DNA of 39,648 bases from Clostridia bacterium (lineage in GTDB: Bacteria > Bacillota > Clostridia > Oscillospirales > Butyricicoccaceae), in assembly GCA_017455565.1 (NCBI GenBank), contig JAFSZV010000023.1, forward strand, positions 1 to 39,648, in the 5' to 3' direction. The notes under the pieces are model-generated. The model worked only from the letters and a program-made list of their open reading frames with translations, was not told the DNA's origin and ran no database searches. A program made the translations under genes and the position numbers. Positions 1-8,619 of the stretch are shown piece after piece. The first letter of the stretch is position 1, and each line of letters starts with the position of its first letter.

Positions 1-540
<540 letters not shown>

Positions 541-564
541 AAACAGATTCTTGAGTGTGATGAA

Positions 565-593
565 GGGGAGCTCCCAATAGGGAGCCCCCTTTT
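565..593 (+). terminator. Intrinsic terminator after ppdK
   Basis: GGGGAGCTCCC and GGGAGCCCCC form a stem with one bulged A and an AATA loop, followed by TTTT. It closes the ppdK transcript just before the restriction-modification gene. Confidence 0.85.
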
Positions 594-624
594 CCAAAAA
601 CCATATGAAGGACGGAATACAGGT

Positions 625-2508
625 ATGGAAAAGTACATGTTAGAGCGAGACGGGCAGATTGATTTTTATCATACATTTTTGCCCCGCGTCGATCCCTCTT
701 TAGATATTGATGAAGTACTTGCAGATAATAATGACGGAGTTATCAACGGCAATTTGCTTGAATTCAAATTGCATGTTACCGATTTGAATGCCGTTTTATT
801 TCAGTGCATAAAATACCTGTCTGCCCTGCGCGTCAAAGGCAAGCCCGTTCCGGCCAACATCCTGATTATCGACGTAAACGCTGCCACGCTTTGGCTGTAT
901 CGTTCTGCGCTGTATTTGTCGGATATTGAAAAGCTGTATTCCGGCGGCGCTTCAAAGGACAACAGCGGCTTTATCGGCGGGGATGCCGAAACAGTCCTGC
1001 ATTATGACAGGCCGCTTGACGCGGAAAGCATTGTTACCCTGCTCAAAGAATGCAACTATACCAAAATTCACGTTGACGAAAACTGTATTGTCGGCTGGGC
1101 TACGGCCTTTTACAAGTCGGTTCCCACGGCGCGGAAAGAGGACTTTCTCGGCGACGATACGGGCAAACATAAAACTATCGGTGAAATTAGAAAGCCCGTC
1201 CATTTTGCGCAATATATCTATCCATACACGGGACAGACGAACGTCAAGTTTCATTACTTGATGGACAAGCTAAACGATACCTTGCAAAAGAAAAATCTCG
1301 GTGCATTTTATACGCATCAGCTGTACGCCGAAAAGTCCCTTGAATTGGTACGTGCTGCGGTTGCCCGTGTCCCCGCTGGAAATGATTATATTATTTTAGA
1401 CAGATGTGCCGGAACGGGGAACCTTGAAGCAGGTCTTACAGACGAAGAACTATCCCATTGCATTGTTTCAACGGTCGAATACTACGAATACAAAGTGCTT
1501 CAGGAATTGCTCGGCGCAAAGGTGCGGCATATCATCCCGCCGATTGAAACGGCGGAAACATTCAATGCCGGACTTGTCACAGGCGCGGACGCTTTGAGCA
1601 AGGAATATATCGAAAACCCGATTATCCGACAATACATTGATAACCCGGAATGCACAATCATTCTGTTTGAAAACCCGCCCTATGCTGAAACGACAAGTGT
1701 TGAACACCAGAAAAAAGGTATCGGCGCTAAATCTTCATCATGGAAACAAAGCTATGTTGTTGCTGAAATGAAAAAGGAAGTCAAGGGAACGGCGTCTAAT
1801 GATTTGGGGAACGCTTTCATTTGGTCGGGCTTCAAGTATTATCTGCGCCAGCCTACGGACAGTTATATTGTCTATTCCCCTGTCAAGTATTGGAAAGCAC
1901 AGCATTTGATTGATAAGGAATTTCTGGGCGGCTTCGCATTTAACAGGCGGCATTTCCATACAAATATTGATGCCTGTATAATGGTTGCGTTATGGTCGAA
2001 TAAAGCCGCAAGTATTGAAAGAATAGCATTACAGGCATTTGACATTGACGAAAAAGACAAATGCTTTATTCCTTGCGGGGTTTTAGATGTCCGCCGTATC
2101 TATACGCTGTATAGCAAGGTGTATTATGACAAGCGTACTGAAAACAGCGATATTTCCGGGGCTGTTCTGCTTGGGTATGACGGCACGCCTGCAAGGGACG
2201 GCGTGAAAACATCATTAAAGCCGATTTATAATCAGAATATTATCGGTTATATGGTTATTGATGGCTCAAATTTTGACAATCCCGATTTAATGTCAGTGCT
2301 TATTCGTTGCGGATTGTACAAAGGACACGGCTATTATTTGCGTTCCGATAACTACCTTGAAAAGCTCCCCATGTTTTGTGCGTCGCGGTATATCACTTAT
2401 AACAGGGCATGGACGGAACGCGCCCGGATCATGAAGTCAGCAGACGGCGCAGCAAAGTATAGTCAATTTATCCAAAATTCTGGGGGGGGCGCGCTCAATT
2501 TCTGTTAA
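625..2508 (+). CDS. Type IIG-like restriction/N6-adenine methyltransferase, main fragment before a frameshift
   Basis: This is an Eco57I/type IIG-like DNA methyltransferase, probably fused to a nuclease. Residues 37-48 carry D37, E46 and K48 (NDG ... LLEFK), which fits a PD-(D/E)XK nuclease core. GAFYTH near residue 226 is motif X, DRCAGTGN from residue 259 is the AdoMet-binding motif I, and NPPY at 350-353 is catalytic motif IV for N6-adenine methylation. The frame ends prematurely just after a run of eight G (2482-2489); the rest of the protein continues in another frame to 2921. The restored protein would be about 765 residues. A weak GAAGGA site precedes the ATG. The gene is clearly AT-richer than its neighbours and has no partner subunit, suggesting horizontal transfer. 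Family is fairly sure; nuclease assignment is inference. Confidence 0.8.
   Translation: MEKYMLERDGQIDFYHTFLPRVDPSLDIDEVLADNNDGVINGNLLEFKLHVTDLNAVLFQCIKYLSALRVKGKPVPANILIIDVNAATLWLYRSALYLSDIEKLYSGGASKDNSGFIGGDAETVLHYDRPLDAESIVTLLKECNYTKIHVDENCIVGWATAFYKSVPTARKEDFLGDDTGKHKTIGEIRKPVHFAQYIYPYTGQTNVKFHYLMDKLNDTLQKKNLGAFYTHQLYAEKSLELVRAAVARVPAGNDYIILDRCAGTGNLEAGLTDEELSHCIVSTVEYYEYKVLQELLGAKVRHIIPPIETAETFNAGLVTGADALSKEYIENPIIRQYIDNPECTIILFENPPYAETTSVEHQKKGIGAKSSSWKQSYVVAEMKKEVKGTASNDLGNAFIWSGFKYYLRQPTDSYIVYSPVKYWKAQHLIDKEFLGGFAFNRRHFHTNIDACIMVALWSNKAASIERIALQAFDIDEKDKCFIPCGVLDVRRIYTLYSKVYYDKRTENSDISGAVLLGYDGTPARDGVKTSLKPIYNQNIIGYMVIDGSNFDNPDLMSVLIRCGLYKGHGYYLRSDNYLEKLPMFCASRYITYNRAWTERARIMKSADGAAKYSQFIQNSGGGALNFC
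2482..2489 (+). repeat. G8 homopolymer at the methyltransferase frameshift
   Basis: Eight consecutive G follow codon TCT at 2479-2481. A ninth G, or two fewer, would join the upstream frame to the downstream coding frame that starts with CGC at 2490. It is either a slippage (phase-variation) tract, a fixed mutation or a homopolymer sequencing error. Confidence 0.75.
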
Positions 2509-2921
2509 AATGCCTACTTTTCACTTGTACAGAAATGCAAAACCATATGCGCACGTTCACGGGGAGCGACGGGCGGTTTTATCGCAATGAGCTTTGTCTT
2601 GACAGCACGAACGGCGAAACTATCGCCCTCCGTGATATAAAGGGGCTAGCCCTCGGCGACAAAGAACAGGCCATTTTGAAGCAATGGGAAACGGTTATAC
2701 AATGGGCAAAGAAAGCAGAAAACTATAACCCGGCTTTGACGTATGGCGTTTATCAGATATTTGCCGAACTGGATACATCACACGTTGACGAAACGACAGG
2801 TAACACGATTTGGGATAATGTCGAATTGCATACCGCCCTTGCAGGCTTGAAAACACTCGTTAAGGATTATTACAACTCAGAAATCGTCCCCGTGCTTTTC
2901 GAATATGAGTTCTTAAAGTAA
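2490..2921 (+). pseudogene. Out-of-frame C-terminal part of the type IIG-like methyltransferase
   Basis: This open frame continues the gene after the G8 tract: it reads RAQFLLKCLLFTC, then QNHMRTFTGSDGRFYRNELC, and ends at 2921. Absence of stop codons from the tract onward, with no ribosome binding site ahead of the first internal ATG at 2535, shows that it is the tail of the same protein, not a separate gene. It probably belongs to the C-terminal, target-recognition or helical part of the enzyme. Composition is as AT-rich as the first fragment. A product starting at 2535 (128 residues) could in principle be made, but nothing supports its independent translation. Confidence 0.8.
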
Positions 2922-2941
2922 CCCCCCGAAAGGAGCCGTTT

Positions 2942-3409
2942 ATGAAGCAGACCACGCTTTGCTATATCGAAAAGGACGGGTGCTATCTCATGCTCCACCG
3001 GGTGAAAAAGGAGCACGACGAAAACCGGGACAAATGGATCGGCATCGGCGGCAAGTTCCAGGAGGGCGAAAGCCCCGAGGACTGCCTCTTGCGGGAAACG
3101 AAGGAGGAGACCGGCCTCACCCTGACGGATTACCGCTATCGCGGGCTGGTGACCTTCGTTTCCGACGAATGGGGCACGGAACAGATGCACCTGTTCACCG
3201 CCGGGGGCTTTTCCGGCGACTTGCGGGAATGCGACGAGGGCGTGCTGGAATGGGTGCCCCGGGAAACGCTGCTGTCGCTGCCCATGTGGGAGGGCGACCG
3301 CATCTTTCTCGACCTGCTGGAGCGGAACGAGCCCTTTTTCTCGCTCAAGCTGGTTTACCGAGGCGAGACGCTGGAGCGCGCCGTTTTGAACGGAAAGCCC
3401 GTCAAATGA
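2942..3409 (+). CDS. Nudix hydrolase, MutT/8-oxo-dGTP diphosphatase-like
   Basis: This is a 155-residue Nudix enzyme that hydrolyses a nucleoside diphosphate linked to another group; closest in look to the MutT branch that sanitises 8-oxo-dGTP, but the substrate cannot be read from sequence. The complete Nudix box spans residues 37-59: G37, E43, R51-E52, E55-E56 and G58 sit at the expected spacing (GX5EX7REUXEEXGU). A good GAAAGGAG site precedes the ATG at 2942. It lies 20 bases after the end of the methyltransferase frame and is followed by a bidirectional terminator shared with the convergent DUF1292 gene. GC content returns to that of the chromosome here, so the acquired segment ends just before it. 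Confidence 0.9.
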   Translation: MKQTTLCYIEKDGCYLMLHRVKKEHDENRDKWIGIGGKFQEGESPEDCLLRETKEETGLTLTDYRYRGLVTFVSDEWGTEQMHLFTAGGFSGDLRECDEGVLEWVPRETLLSLPMWEGDRIFLDLLERNEPFFSLKLVYRGETLERAVLNGKPVK

Positions 3410-3411
3410 CG

Positions 3412-3438
3412 AAAAAACCGCGGACATCCGCGGTTTTT
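3412..3438. terminator. Bidirectional intrinsic terminator
   Basis: CCGCGG (3418-3423), ACAT loop, CCGCGG (3428-3433) flanked by A6 on the left and T5 on the right. It can end both the Nudix transcript and the leftward DUF1292 transcript. Confidence 0.88.
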
Positions 3439-3463
3439 GCTTTGTTTTTCGCTTTTCCGGGGC

Positions 3464-3712
3464 TCAGTCGGCGCCGTTGATCAGCCGTTGATATTCGTCG
3501 GCGGCCCGGTCGTATTCCCCGTCGTCCTCGATGGAATAAATGTTGTAACTGGTTCCGTCGCTTTCATAGCGCAAAATTTCCGCCGCGCCGCCCCGGTCGG
3601 GCGGGATCAGGGCCACATATTCCCTGCCCTCAAAGGGGAAAACGCCCACTACCTCGCATTTCAGCGGTGCGCCGCCCTCTACCTCCAGCGTGATGAATTG
3701 CCGGTCTTCCAT
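3464..3712 (-). CDS. DUF1292 (YrzB-like) protein
   Basis: A small acidic protein of 82 residues, of the DUF1292 family common in Firmicutes; molecular function is not established. It starts MEDRQFITLEVEGG and carries the family pattern FEGREYVALIPPD followed by an acidic, tyrosine-containing end (YSIEDDGEYDRAADEY). The ATG at 3712 is chosen over an upstream in-frame ATG at 3778 because AAGGAAAGG lies just before it and because residues encoded upstream do not fit the family. Promoter elements TTGCAT at 3778-3773 and TACAAT at 3755-3750 would give a start near 3743, which also rules out the longer version. It is divergent from tdh and convergent with the Nudix gene. Confidence 0.85.
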   Translation of the reverse strand: MEDRQFITLEVEGGAPLKCEVVGVFPFEGREYVALIPPDRGGAAEILRYESDGTSYNIYSIEDDGEYDRAADEYQRLINGAD

Positions 3713-3749
3713 ATCGATTTGCCGCCTTTCCTTGTGCGTTTCTGTTATG

Positions 3750-3778
3750 ATTGTATCATTTGCGGCGGCAAGATGCAA
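3750..3778 (-). promoter_or_regulatory. Sigma-A promoter for the DUF1292 gene
   Basis: On the minus strand, TTGCAT (3778-3773), 17-base spacer, TACAAT (3755-3750). The coding start at 3712 lies about 30 bases downstream of the expected transcription start. Confidence 0.65.
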
Positions 3779-3805
3779 GAGCAGGCAAAAACTTCCGGTT
3801 TTGCA

Positions 3806-3834
3806 TTGACAGAGCCAAAAAATCGCGGTATCAT
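3806..3834 (+). promoter_or_regulatory. Sigma-A promoter for tdh-kbl
   Basis: TTGACA (3806-3811), exactly 17 bases, TATCAT (3829-3834). It leads into tdh with a leader of about 60 bases. Confidence 0.8.
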
Positions 3835-3898
3835 GTCCTTGTCAGAGATACATTTATGCACAAATCAAATACATTTGTCTTTTATGGGAGGACAACTT

Positions 3899-4939
3899 AT
3901 GGAACGACTCATGGACGCCATCGTCAAGCCCACCGCCGGCCCCGGTCTGGAGCTGCGGCGTGTTCCCGTGCCGGTGCCCGGCCCCGGCGAAGTGCTCATC
4001 AAGATCCACAAGACCGCCATCTGCGGCACCGACGTGCACATCTACAACTGGGATCCCTGGGCGCGGATCCATATCACCCATCCGCCCATGACCATCGGCC
4101 ATGAATATGTAGGCGAAATCGCTCAGCTTGGCGAGGGCGTCACGGGGCTCACCGTGGGCCAGCGGGTCTCCGGCGAGGGCCATATCACCTGCCACCGCTG
4201 CCGCAACTGCCACACCGGCAACATTCAGTGGTGCAAAAACACCACCAGCGTGGGCGTTGACCGGGACGGCGCTTTTGCCGAATATCTCTGCATCCCCCAG
4301 ACCAACGTCATCCCCATCGACGAGAGCCTGGACGAGGACGTGGTGGCCTTCTTCGACGCCTTCGGCAACGCCACCCACACCGCGCTGATGTGGGATCTGG
4401 TGGGCGAAGACGTGCTCATCACCGGCGCCGGCCCCATCGGCATCATTGCCGCCGGCATCTGCAAATACGCCGGCGCGCGCCGGGTCATCATCACCGACCT
4501 CAATGATTACCGCCTGGGCCTGGCCCGCAAGATGGGCGTGGACGCCGCCGTCAACACCGGACGCGAGGATCTGCTTCAGGTGATGAAGGAACAGGGCCTG
4601 AAGGAGGGCTTTGACGTGGGTCTGGAAATGAGCGGAAACGGCGCCGCCTTCCGCCAGATGTGCTCCGTGATGCGCAACGGCGGCAGGATCTCGCTGCTGG
4701 GTCTGGGCAACAAACCCATCGAGGTGGACATGAACGACATCATCTGCAAGGGTCTGTGCCTCCAGGGCATCTATGGCCGCAAGATGGACAACTGGCACAA
4801 AATGAGTTATATGGTGCAGGGCGGCCTGGATCTCACCCCCGTCATCACGCATCGCTTCCATTATACCGAGTTTGAAAAGGGCTTTGCCGCCATGAACAGC
4901 GGCGAGTCGGGAAAAGTCGTTCTCGATTGGACAAAATAA
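3899..4939 (+). CDS. tdh: L-threonine 3-dehydrogenase
   Basis: A 346-residue zinc-dependent dehydrogenase that oxidises L-threonine with NAD+ to 2-amino-3-oxobutyrate, the substrate of the next gene product. Catalytic zinc residues C42, H68 and E69 are present, as are the four structural zinc cysteines C98, C101, C104 and C112. TGAGPIG at 175-181 is the NAD-binding Rossmann turn. The ATG at 3899 follows GGGAGGA with ideal spacing; an in-frame ATG at 3884 lacks such a site. Twelve bases and a new GGAGG separate it from kbl, so the two form an operon for threonine to glycine plus acetyl-CoA. Related sorbitol/butanediol dehydrogenases share the fold, but the kbl neighbour supports threonine. Confidence 0.95.
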   Translation: MERLMDAIVKPTAGPGLELRRVPVPVPGPGEVLIKIHKTAICGTDVHIYNWDPWARIHITHPPMTIGHEYVGEIAQLGEGVTGLTVGQRVSGEGHITCHRCRNCHTGNIQWCKNTTSVGVDRDGAFAEYLCIPQTNVIPIDESLDEDVVAFFDAFGNATHTALMWDLVGEDVLITGAGPIGIIAAGICKYAGARRVIITDLNDYRLGLARKMGVDAAVNTGREDLLQVMKEQGLKEGFDVGLEMSGNGAAFRQMCSVMRNGGRISLLGLGNKPIEVDMNDIICKGLCLQGIYGRKMDNWHKMSYMVQGGLDLTPVITHRFHYTEFEKGFAAMNSGESGKVVLDWTK

Positions 4940-4951
4940 GGAGGAACCGCT

Positions 4952-6139
4952 ATGAAAACCGCATTGAAAGCCTTTGAACAGGAGCTTGACGCCATCCGCG
5001 AGGCAGGAACCTGGCGGGAAGAGCGCGTCATCACCACCCCCCAGCGTTCGGTGATCGACACCACGCAAAAAGCGCATGTGGTCAATATGTGCGCCAACAA
5101 CTATCTGGGTCTGTCCAACAACCCCGAGCTGATCGCCGCCGCCAAGGAAAGCTATGATCGCTGGGGCTTCGGTCTGTCTTCCGTCCGCTTTATCTGCGGC
5201 ACCCAGCGGATCCACAAGGAGTTGGAAAAGCGCATCGCCGCCTTTGCGGGCGCCGACGACGCCATTCTGTATTCCTCCTGCTTCGACGCCAACGGCGGCC
5301 TGTTCGAGACACTGCTGGGAGCCGAGGACGCCGTGATTTCCGACGAGCTCAACCACGCCTCCATCATCGATGGCGTCCGCCTGTGCAAGGCCAAACGCTA
5401 TCGCTATAAAAACAACGACATGGCCGATCTGCGCCGCCAGTTGGAGGACGCCCGCGCCACCGGCTGCAAGAAGATCCTCATCGCCACCGACGGCGTCTTT
5501 TCCATGGACGGCTATATCGCCAACATGAAGGCCATCTGCGATCTGGCCGACGAGTTCGACGCGCTGACCATGGTGGACGACAGTCACGCCGTAGGCTTTA
5601 TGGGCGAGCACGGCCGGGGCACCTGCGAGTATTGCGGCGTTCTGGGCCGGGTGGACATCATCACCGGCACCTTCGGCAAGGCCATGGGCGGCGCCTCCGG
5701 CGGCTATACCGCAGCGCGGCAGCCCATCGTGGATCTGCTCCGCCAAAAGAGCCGCCCCTATCTGTTCTCCAACACGCTGGCGCCCGCCATCTGCGCCGCC
5801 ACCATGAAGACCATCGACCTTCTGGAGCGCTCCACCGCCCTGCGGGACAAGGTGCATGAAAACGCCGCCTATTTCCGCGCCGGCATGGAGAAGCTGGGCT
5901 TCGATCTGCTGCCCGGCGAGCATCCCATCGTCCCCGTGATGCTTTATGATCCCAAGGTGGCGCATGCGTTCGCCAACCGGATGCTGGAGAAGGGCGTTTA
6001 CGTCATCGCCTTCTGCTATCCCGTGGTGCCGCGCGGCAAGGACCGCATCCGCACGCAGATCTCCGCCGGTCACACCAAAGAGGATCTGGATTTCGCCATC
6101 CGGTGCTTCGGCGAGGTCAAGCGGGAAATGGGCCTGTAA
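4952..6139 (+). CDS. kbl: Glycine C-acetyltransferase (2-amino-3-ketobutyrate CoA ligase)
   Basis: A 395-residue PLP enzyme of the alpha-oxoamine synthase family that cleaves 2-amino-3-oxobutyrate with CoA to glycine and acetyl-CoA, completing the threonine dehydrogenase route. The PLP-binding lysine is K243 in [17 protein letters not shown] holds the cofactor-contacting Asp and His; [10 protein letters not shown] near the N-terminus and the RPYLFSN segment are also typical. Length is normal for the family. AAGGAGG precedes the ATG. It shares the tdh promoter and ends at a clear terminator. Other family members (AONS, ALAS, SPT) are less likely given the tdh pairing. Confidence 0.95.
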   Translation: MKTALKAFEQELDAIREAGTWREERVITTPQRSVIDTTQKAHVVNMCANNYLGLSNNPELIAAAKESYDRWGFGLSSVRFICGTQRIHKELEKRIAAFAGADDAILYSSCFDANGGLFETLLGAEDAVISDELNHASIIDGVRLCKAKRYRYKNNDMADLRRQLEDARATGCKKILIATDGVFSMDGYIANMKAICDLADEFDALTMVDDSHAVGFMGEHGRGTCEYCGVLGRVDIITGTFGKAMGGASGGYTAARQPIVDLLRQKSRPYLFSNTLAPAICAATMKTIDLLERSTALRDKVHENAAYFRAGMEKLGFDLLPGEHPIVPVMLYDPKVAHAFANRMLEKGVYVIAFCYPVVPRGKDRIRTQISAGHTKEDLDFAIRCFGEVKREMGL

Positions 6140-6155
6140 ACACATCTGAAAAGCG

Positions 6156-6194
6156 AGAAATCGCCCTATACCATGTTTGGGGCGATTTCTTTTT
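6156..6194 (+). terminator. Intrinsic terminator after kbl
   Basis: AGAAATCGCCC (6156-6166) pairs with GGGCGATTTCT (6180-6190), followed by a T run. Confidence 0.88.
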
Positions 6195-6226
6195 GTAGTA
6201 TTTTATGATAATATTACGAATTGCAA

Positions 6227-7021
6227 TTACTTTTCTCCCAGACAGAAGGGCAGCGCCAGCTTGAGCGCCTCGTTGAAAAACACCCAGTTGTGCATATGCC
6301 CCGGCAGCTCCCGACTTTCGATGGGCCAGCCCAGCGCCGCCATTTGCCGCGGGAAGCGGCGGTTGGTGTCCCGGAAGATATCCTCGCTGCCCCAGCAGGT
6401 AAAGACGCGGGGGCAGACGTCCGTTTCCGCCGCCGCCTTTGCCAACGAAAGCAGGTCGTTTTCCGGCAGACGGCTGCCGTCGGGGCCGAAGGCTGCAAGA
6501 AAATCGGCGGCCAGCTTATCGCCGAAGATCCGGCGAAAGGCGTCGCCCTCCTCTCCCGAGCGCCAGGCGGGGCGGAGATAATCGGCAAGATCGAGACAGC
6601 AGGGGGAAAAAGCCGCGCAGGCGGCATAGCGATCCGGGAAGGTCAGCGCCGCTTTGAGCGCGCCGAAGCCGCCCATGGAGGCGCCTAAAATCACGGTATC
6701 CTCCGGCGCGGAGGACACCCGGAACAGGTCGGATACCAGCGCAGGCAGTTCCCGGGTGAGATAGGTAAAATACTCGTTGCCGCAGGCCATGTCGGTGTAA
6801 AAGCTCCGCTGCCCGTCGGGCAGAACGAACAGACAATGATAGCTCCGGCATAGGTCCGGCAAAACGGTGTAGTGCAAAAAATCGTCGTATCGTCCCTGAA
6901 GCCCGTGGAGCAGATAGGCCACCTTGCGCGGAGGGGCCGCGCCGCAGTCGTCGGCGGCCACGAAGGCCGCGCCGGTCTCCATGTCCAGCGTCCGGGAATA
7001 CAGCTTGCCTTGCAGGATCAT
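6227..7021 (-). CDS. Esterase of the EstA/tributyrin-esterase type (PF00756-like alpha/beta hydrolase)
   Basis: A 264-residue cytosolic alpha/beta hydrolase of the putative-esterase family, which includes S-formylglutathione hydrolase and tributyrin/acetyl esterases. The nucleophile is S115 in GASMGG; D214 (WGSED) and H242 or H244 (GHMHNW) complete the triad; YLLHGLQG near residue 37 supplies the oxyanion region. No signal peptide is seen. AAGGGGC lies ahead of the ATG at 7021. It is a single leftward gene that converges on kbl. Its natural substrate cannot be told from sequence. Confidence 0.85.
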   Translation of the reverse strand: MILQGKLYSRTLDMETGAAFVAADDCGAAPPRKVAYLLHGLQGRYDDFLHYTVLPDLCRSYHCLFVLPDGQRSFYTDMACGNEYFTYLTRELPALVSDLFRVSSAPEDTVILGASMGGFGALKAALTFPDRYAACAAFSPCCLDLADYLRPAWRSGEEGDAFRRIFGDKLAADFLAAFGPDGSRLPENDLLSLAKAAAETDVCPRVFTCWGSEDIFRDTNRRFPRQMAALGWPIESRELPGHMHNWVFFNEALKLALPFCLGEK

Positions 7022-7267
7022 AACACGCGCCCCTTTTTCGAAGTTTTGCCTTTACTATACCATGGATGAGGAGGAAAGAAAAGTCCGCCGCGGGAAGGCG
7101 CCGTGTCCGCCTTTAAGAGAAGAGTTCAGCAAGAACGAAAAGTCTGTATTTGTGCGGCTTTTGAAGATAAGGCAAGACGTTATATGTCCGCATATTTCTG
7201 ATAGACGGTAGAATTCTTTATATCTTTGTGCTACACTTGTTTTAATCTTCTTAAGGCAGGTGTAAAG

Positions 7268-8101
7268 GTGAAGAAAAACGCAATGCGCTCCATTTTTCTG
7301 CTGTTCCTTCTTTGTAGTATCGTGGAGTATTTTGAATTTCTGCTCATCAAAACAGACCAGACATTTTTGGCGGAAAATGTACTGTGCAAATTGTTTATCC
7401 TCGTACTGATTTTTCTTGTACTTAGGCATCGACAGGAGTCTCCACAGCGTATTGGTTTTAGAAAAGAGGGATTTTTCAAGGGAGCAATTCTGGGCCTTTC
7501 ACTGGGCATAAGTTCTTTTGCAATTTCTTATGCTGTGGAATACATTGTGCTGCGCAGCATGGGACAAACGCCGTCCCTGAAATTCTTCGTCTCAAATTTC
7601 GCACTTCAAAATCAAAATATCACAGGGGTGTCCTTAGCGGCTGTAGGTATCTGTATTGCCGGCAATGTGCTGAATGTGCTGGCAGAGGAGGGGCTGTTCC
7701 GGGGACTGTTCTTGCATTTAGGAAAAACGGCGTTTACCCAACGAAGCAGCAACTTGTTCCAAGCTCTGCTTTTTGGCGTCTGGCACATCGTTATGGTGGT
7801 TGGTTGGGTGCTTGACGGCAGTATGGGTGTTCCGGCGGCTATCGCAATGGCGGCAGGTTATGTGTTGCTGGCGGGAATTCTGGGGTACGAATGGGGCTTG
7901 TGCGCGCAGCTTACCGGAACTTTATGGGCAGGCATATTTGAGCATTTTTTTAATAACTTTCTGACAAACGCTCTGCACATGGTCACAGCATCGGGCATTG
8001 ACGAATTGCAGATTTTGCGCATCGTGTTGTCCAATATTCTTTCCCTGACATTTGTATTACTGCTGACAAAACGACACAAGGCAAAAGCGGCGGCGCGGTA
8101 G
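7268..8101 (+). CDS. CPBP-family intramembrane metalloprotease
   Basis: A multi-pass membrane protein of about 277 residues belonging to the CPBP (CAAX protease/bacteriocin-processing, ABI) family. The glutamate-pair motif EEGLFRG begins at E140, FGVWH gives the second conserved histidine motif, and HFFNN near the C-terminus is the third. Several hydrophobic segments surround them. Bacterial members are tied to peptide maturation, bacteriocin immunity or protein quality control; which applies here is unknown as no peptide gene is adjacent. The start is uncertain: GTG at 7268 follows AAGGCAGG at some distance, while ATG at 7283 follows AGGTGAAG. Base composition is lower in GC than neighbouring genes, suggesting later acquisition. 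The 246 bases upstream hold no gene that I can see. Confidence 0.82.
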   Translation: MKKNAMRSIFLLFLLCSIVEYFEFLLIKTDQTFLAENVLCKLFILVLIFLVLRHRQESPQRIGFRKEGFFKGAILGLSLGISSFAISYAVEYIVLRSMGQTPSLKFFVSNFALQNQNITGVSLAAVGICIAGNVLNVLAEEGLFRGLFLHLGKTAFTQRSSNLFQALLFGVWHIVMVVGWVLDGSMGVPAAIAMAAGYVLLAGILGYEWGLCAQLTGTLWAGIFEHFFNNFLTNALHMVTASGIDELQILRIVLSNILSLTFVLLLTKRHKAKAAAR

Positions 8102-8142
8102 AAATGGGCGGCGCTGCCGCAGGCATCCGGCGAAATAGGGGG

Positions 8143-8171
8143 TTGACAATTTCGGGCTTTGCCGTTATTGT
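8143..8171 (+). promoter_or_regulatory. Sigma-A promoter of the cobalamin-riboswitch transcript
   Basis: TTGACA (8143-8148), 17 bases, TATTGT (8166-8171). Transcription would begin about 30 bases before the riboswitch P1 stem. Confidence 0.75.
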
Positions 8172-8210
8172 ATTAGTAGCGGCATATGCCGCTGCACAAC
8201 TGCATAAGTT

Positions 8211-8411
8211 GTATCGTGTTCCGCGTAAAGGCTGCCCCTTCGGGCAGGCGCAGGAATTAGGAAATCCGGTGGAAGTCCGGAGCTTGAACCGTAGCTGTAT
8301 GCACAGGAGCCCCTCGTCCGCGGCGTGAGCCGGCCACTGGGAGACCGGGAAGGTAGGAGGAGGGGTGCAGGCGCTTTCGCCCCAATGTGCGAGCCAGAAT
8401 GTCGACGATGC
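8211..8411 (+). ncRNA. Cobalamin (B12) riboswitch
   Basis: Conserved cobalamin-aptamer landmarks occur in the right order: the AATCCGGTGGAAGTCCGG arm at 8263-8280, GCCACTG at 8333-8339, GGGAAGGT at about 8347-8354, and the B12-box segment AGCCAGAATG from 8392. The closing P1 helix pairs GTATCGT (8211-8217) with ACGATGC (8405-8411). Two intrinsic terminator hairpins lie between the aptamer and the coding start at 8620, so control is probably by transcription attenuation: bound cobalamin would switch off the two surface-protein genes downstream. The aptamer call rests on motif recognition by eye; a covariance-model search would confirm its exact ends. Confidence 0.9.
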
Positions 8412-8457
8412 GCGAGCGCCGCAGGGAAGCTGCGGCATTTGGTAACGAGAAGATCGG

Positions 8458-8488
8458 TCGTGACGGAAGCCCGTCACGATTTTCTTTT
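8458..8488 (+). terminator. First terminator-like hairpin after the riboswitch
   Basis: TCGTGACGG (8458-8466), AAGC loop, CCGTCACGA (8471-8479), then TTTTCTTTT. Perfect 9-bp stem with a T-rich tail; may be part of the expression platform. Confidence 0.6.
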
Positions 8489-8543
8489 GCCCGCCGCCGA
8501 CGCTTGAGACCGCTTTCCATACTTCTCATATTTTTCCTCAAAG

Positions 8544-8589
8544 GGCAGGCGTCAGACTTGGGCAAGACCGGTCTGACGTCTGCCTTTTT
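8544..8589 (+). terminator. Main attenuation terminator of the cobalamin riboswitch
   Basis: GGCAGGCGTCAGAC (8544-8557) pairs with GTCTGACGTCTGCC (8571-8584) through 14 positions with one G-U pair, followed by TTTTT. It ends about 30 bases before the coding start at 8620. Confidence 0.85.
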
Positions 8590-8619
8590 CGGGCAAAGCT
8601 CATGGAAACGGAGGTCGCA

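Noticed and set aside
3884..3898. Earlier ATG for tdh at 3884
   Set aside because: It lies on the ribosome binding site GGGAGGA used by ATG 3899 and adds residues not found in the family.
3854..6145. A 763-codon open frame on the minus strand across tdh and kbl
   Set aside because: It is antisense to two well-recognised enzymes, Gly/Ala/His-rich, and has no family pattern; a product of high GC and codon bias.
8104..8328. A 74-codon open frame across the riboswitch
   Set aside because: It covers the promoter and aptamer and has no start signals.
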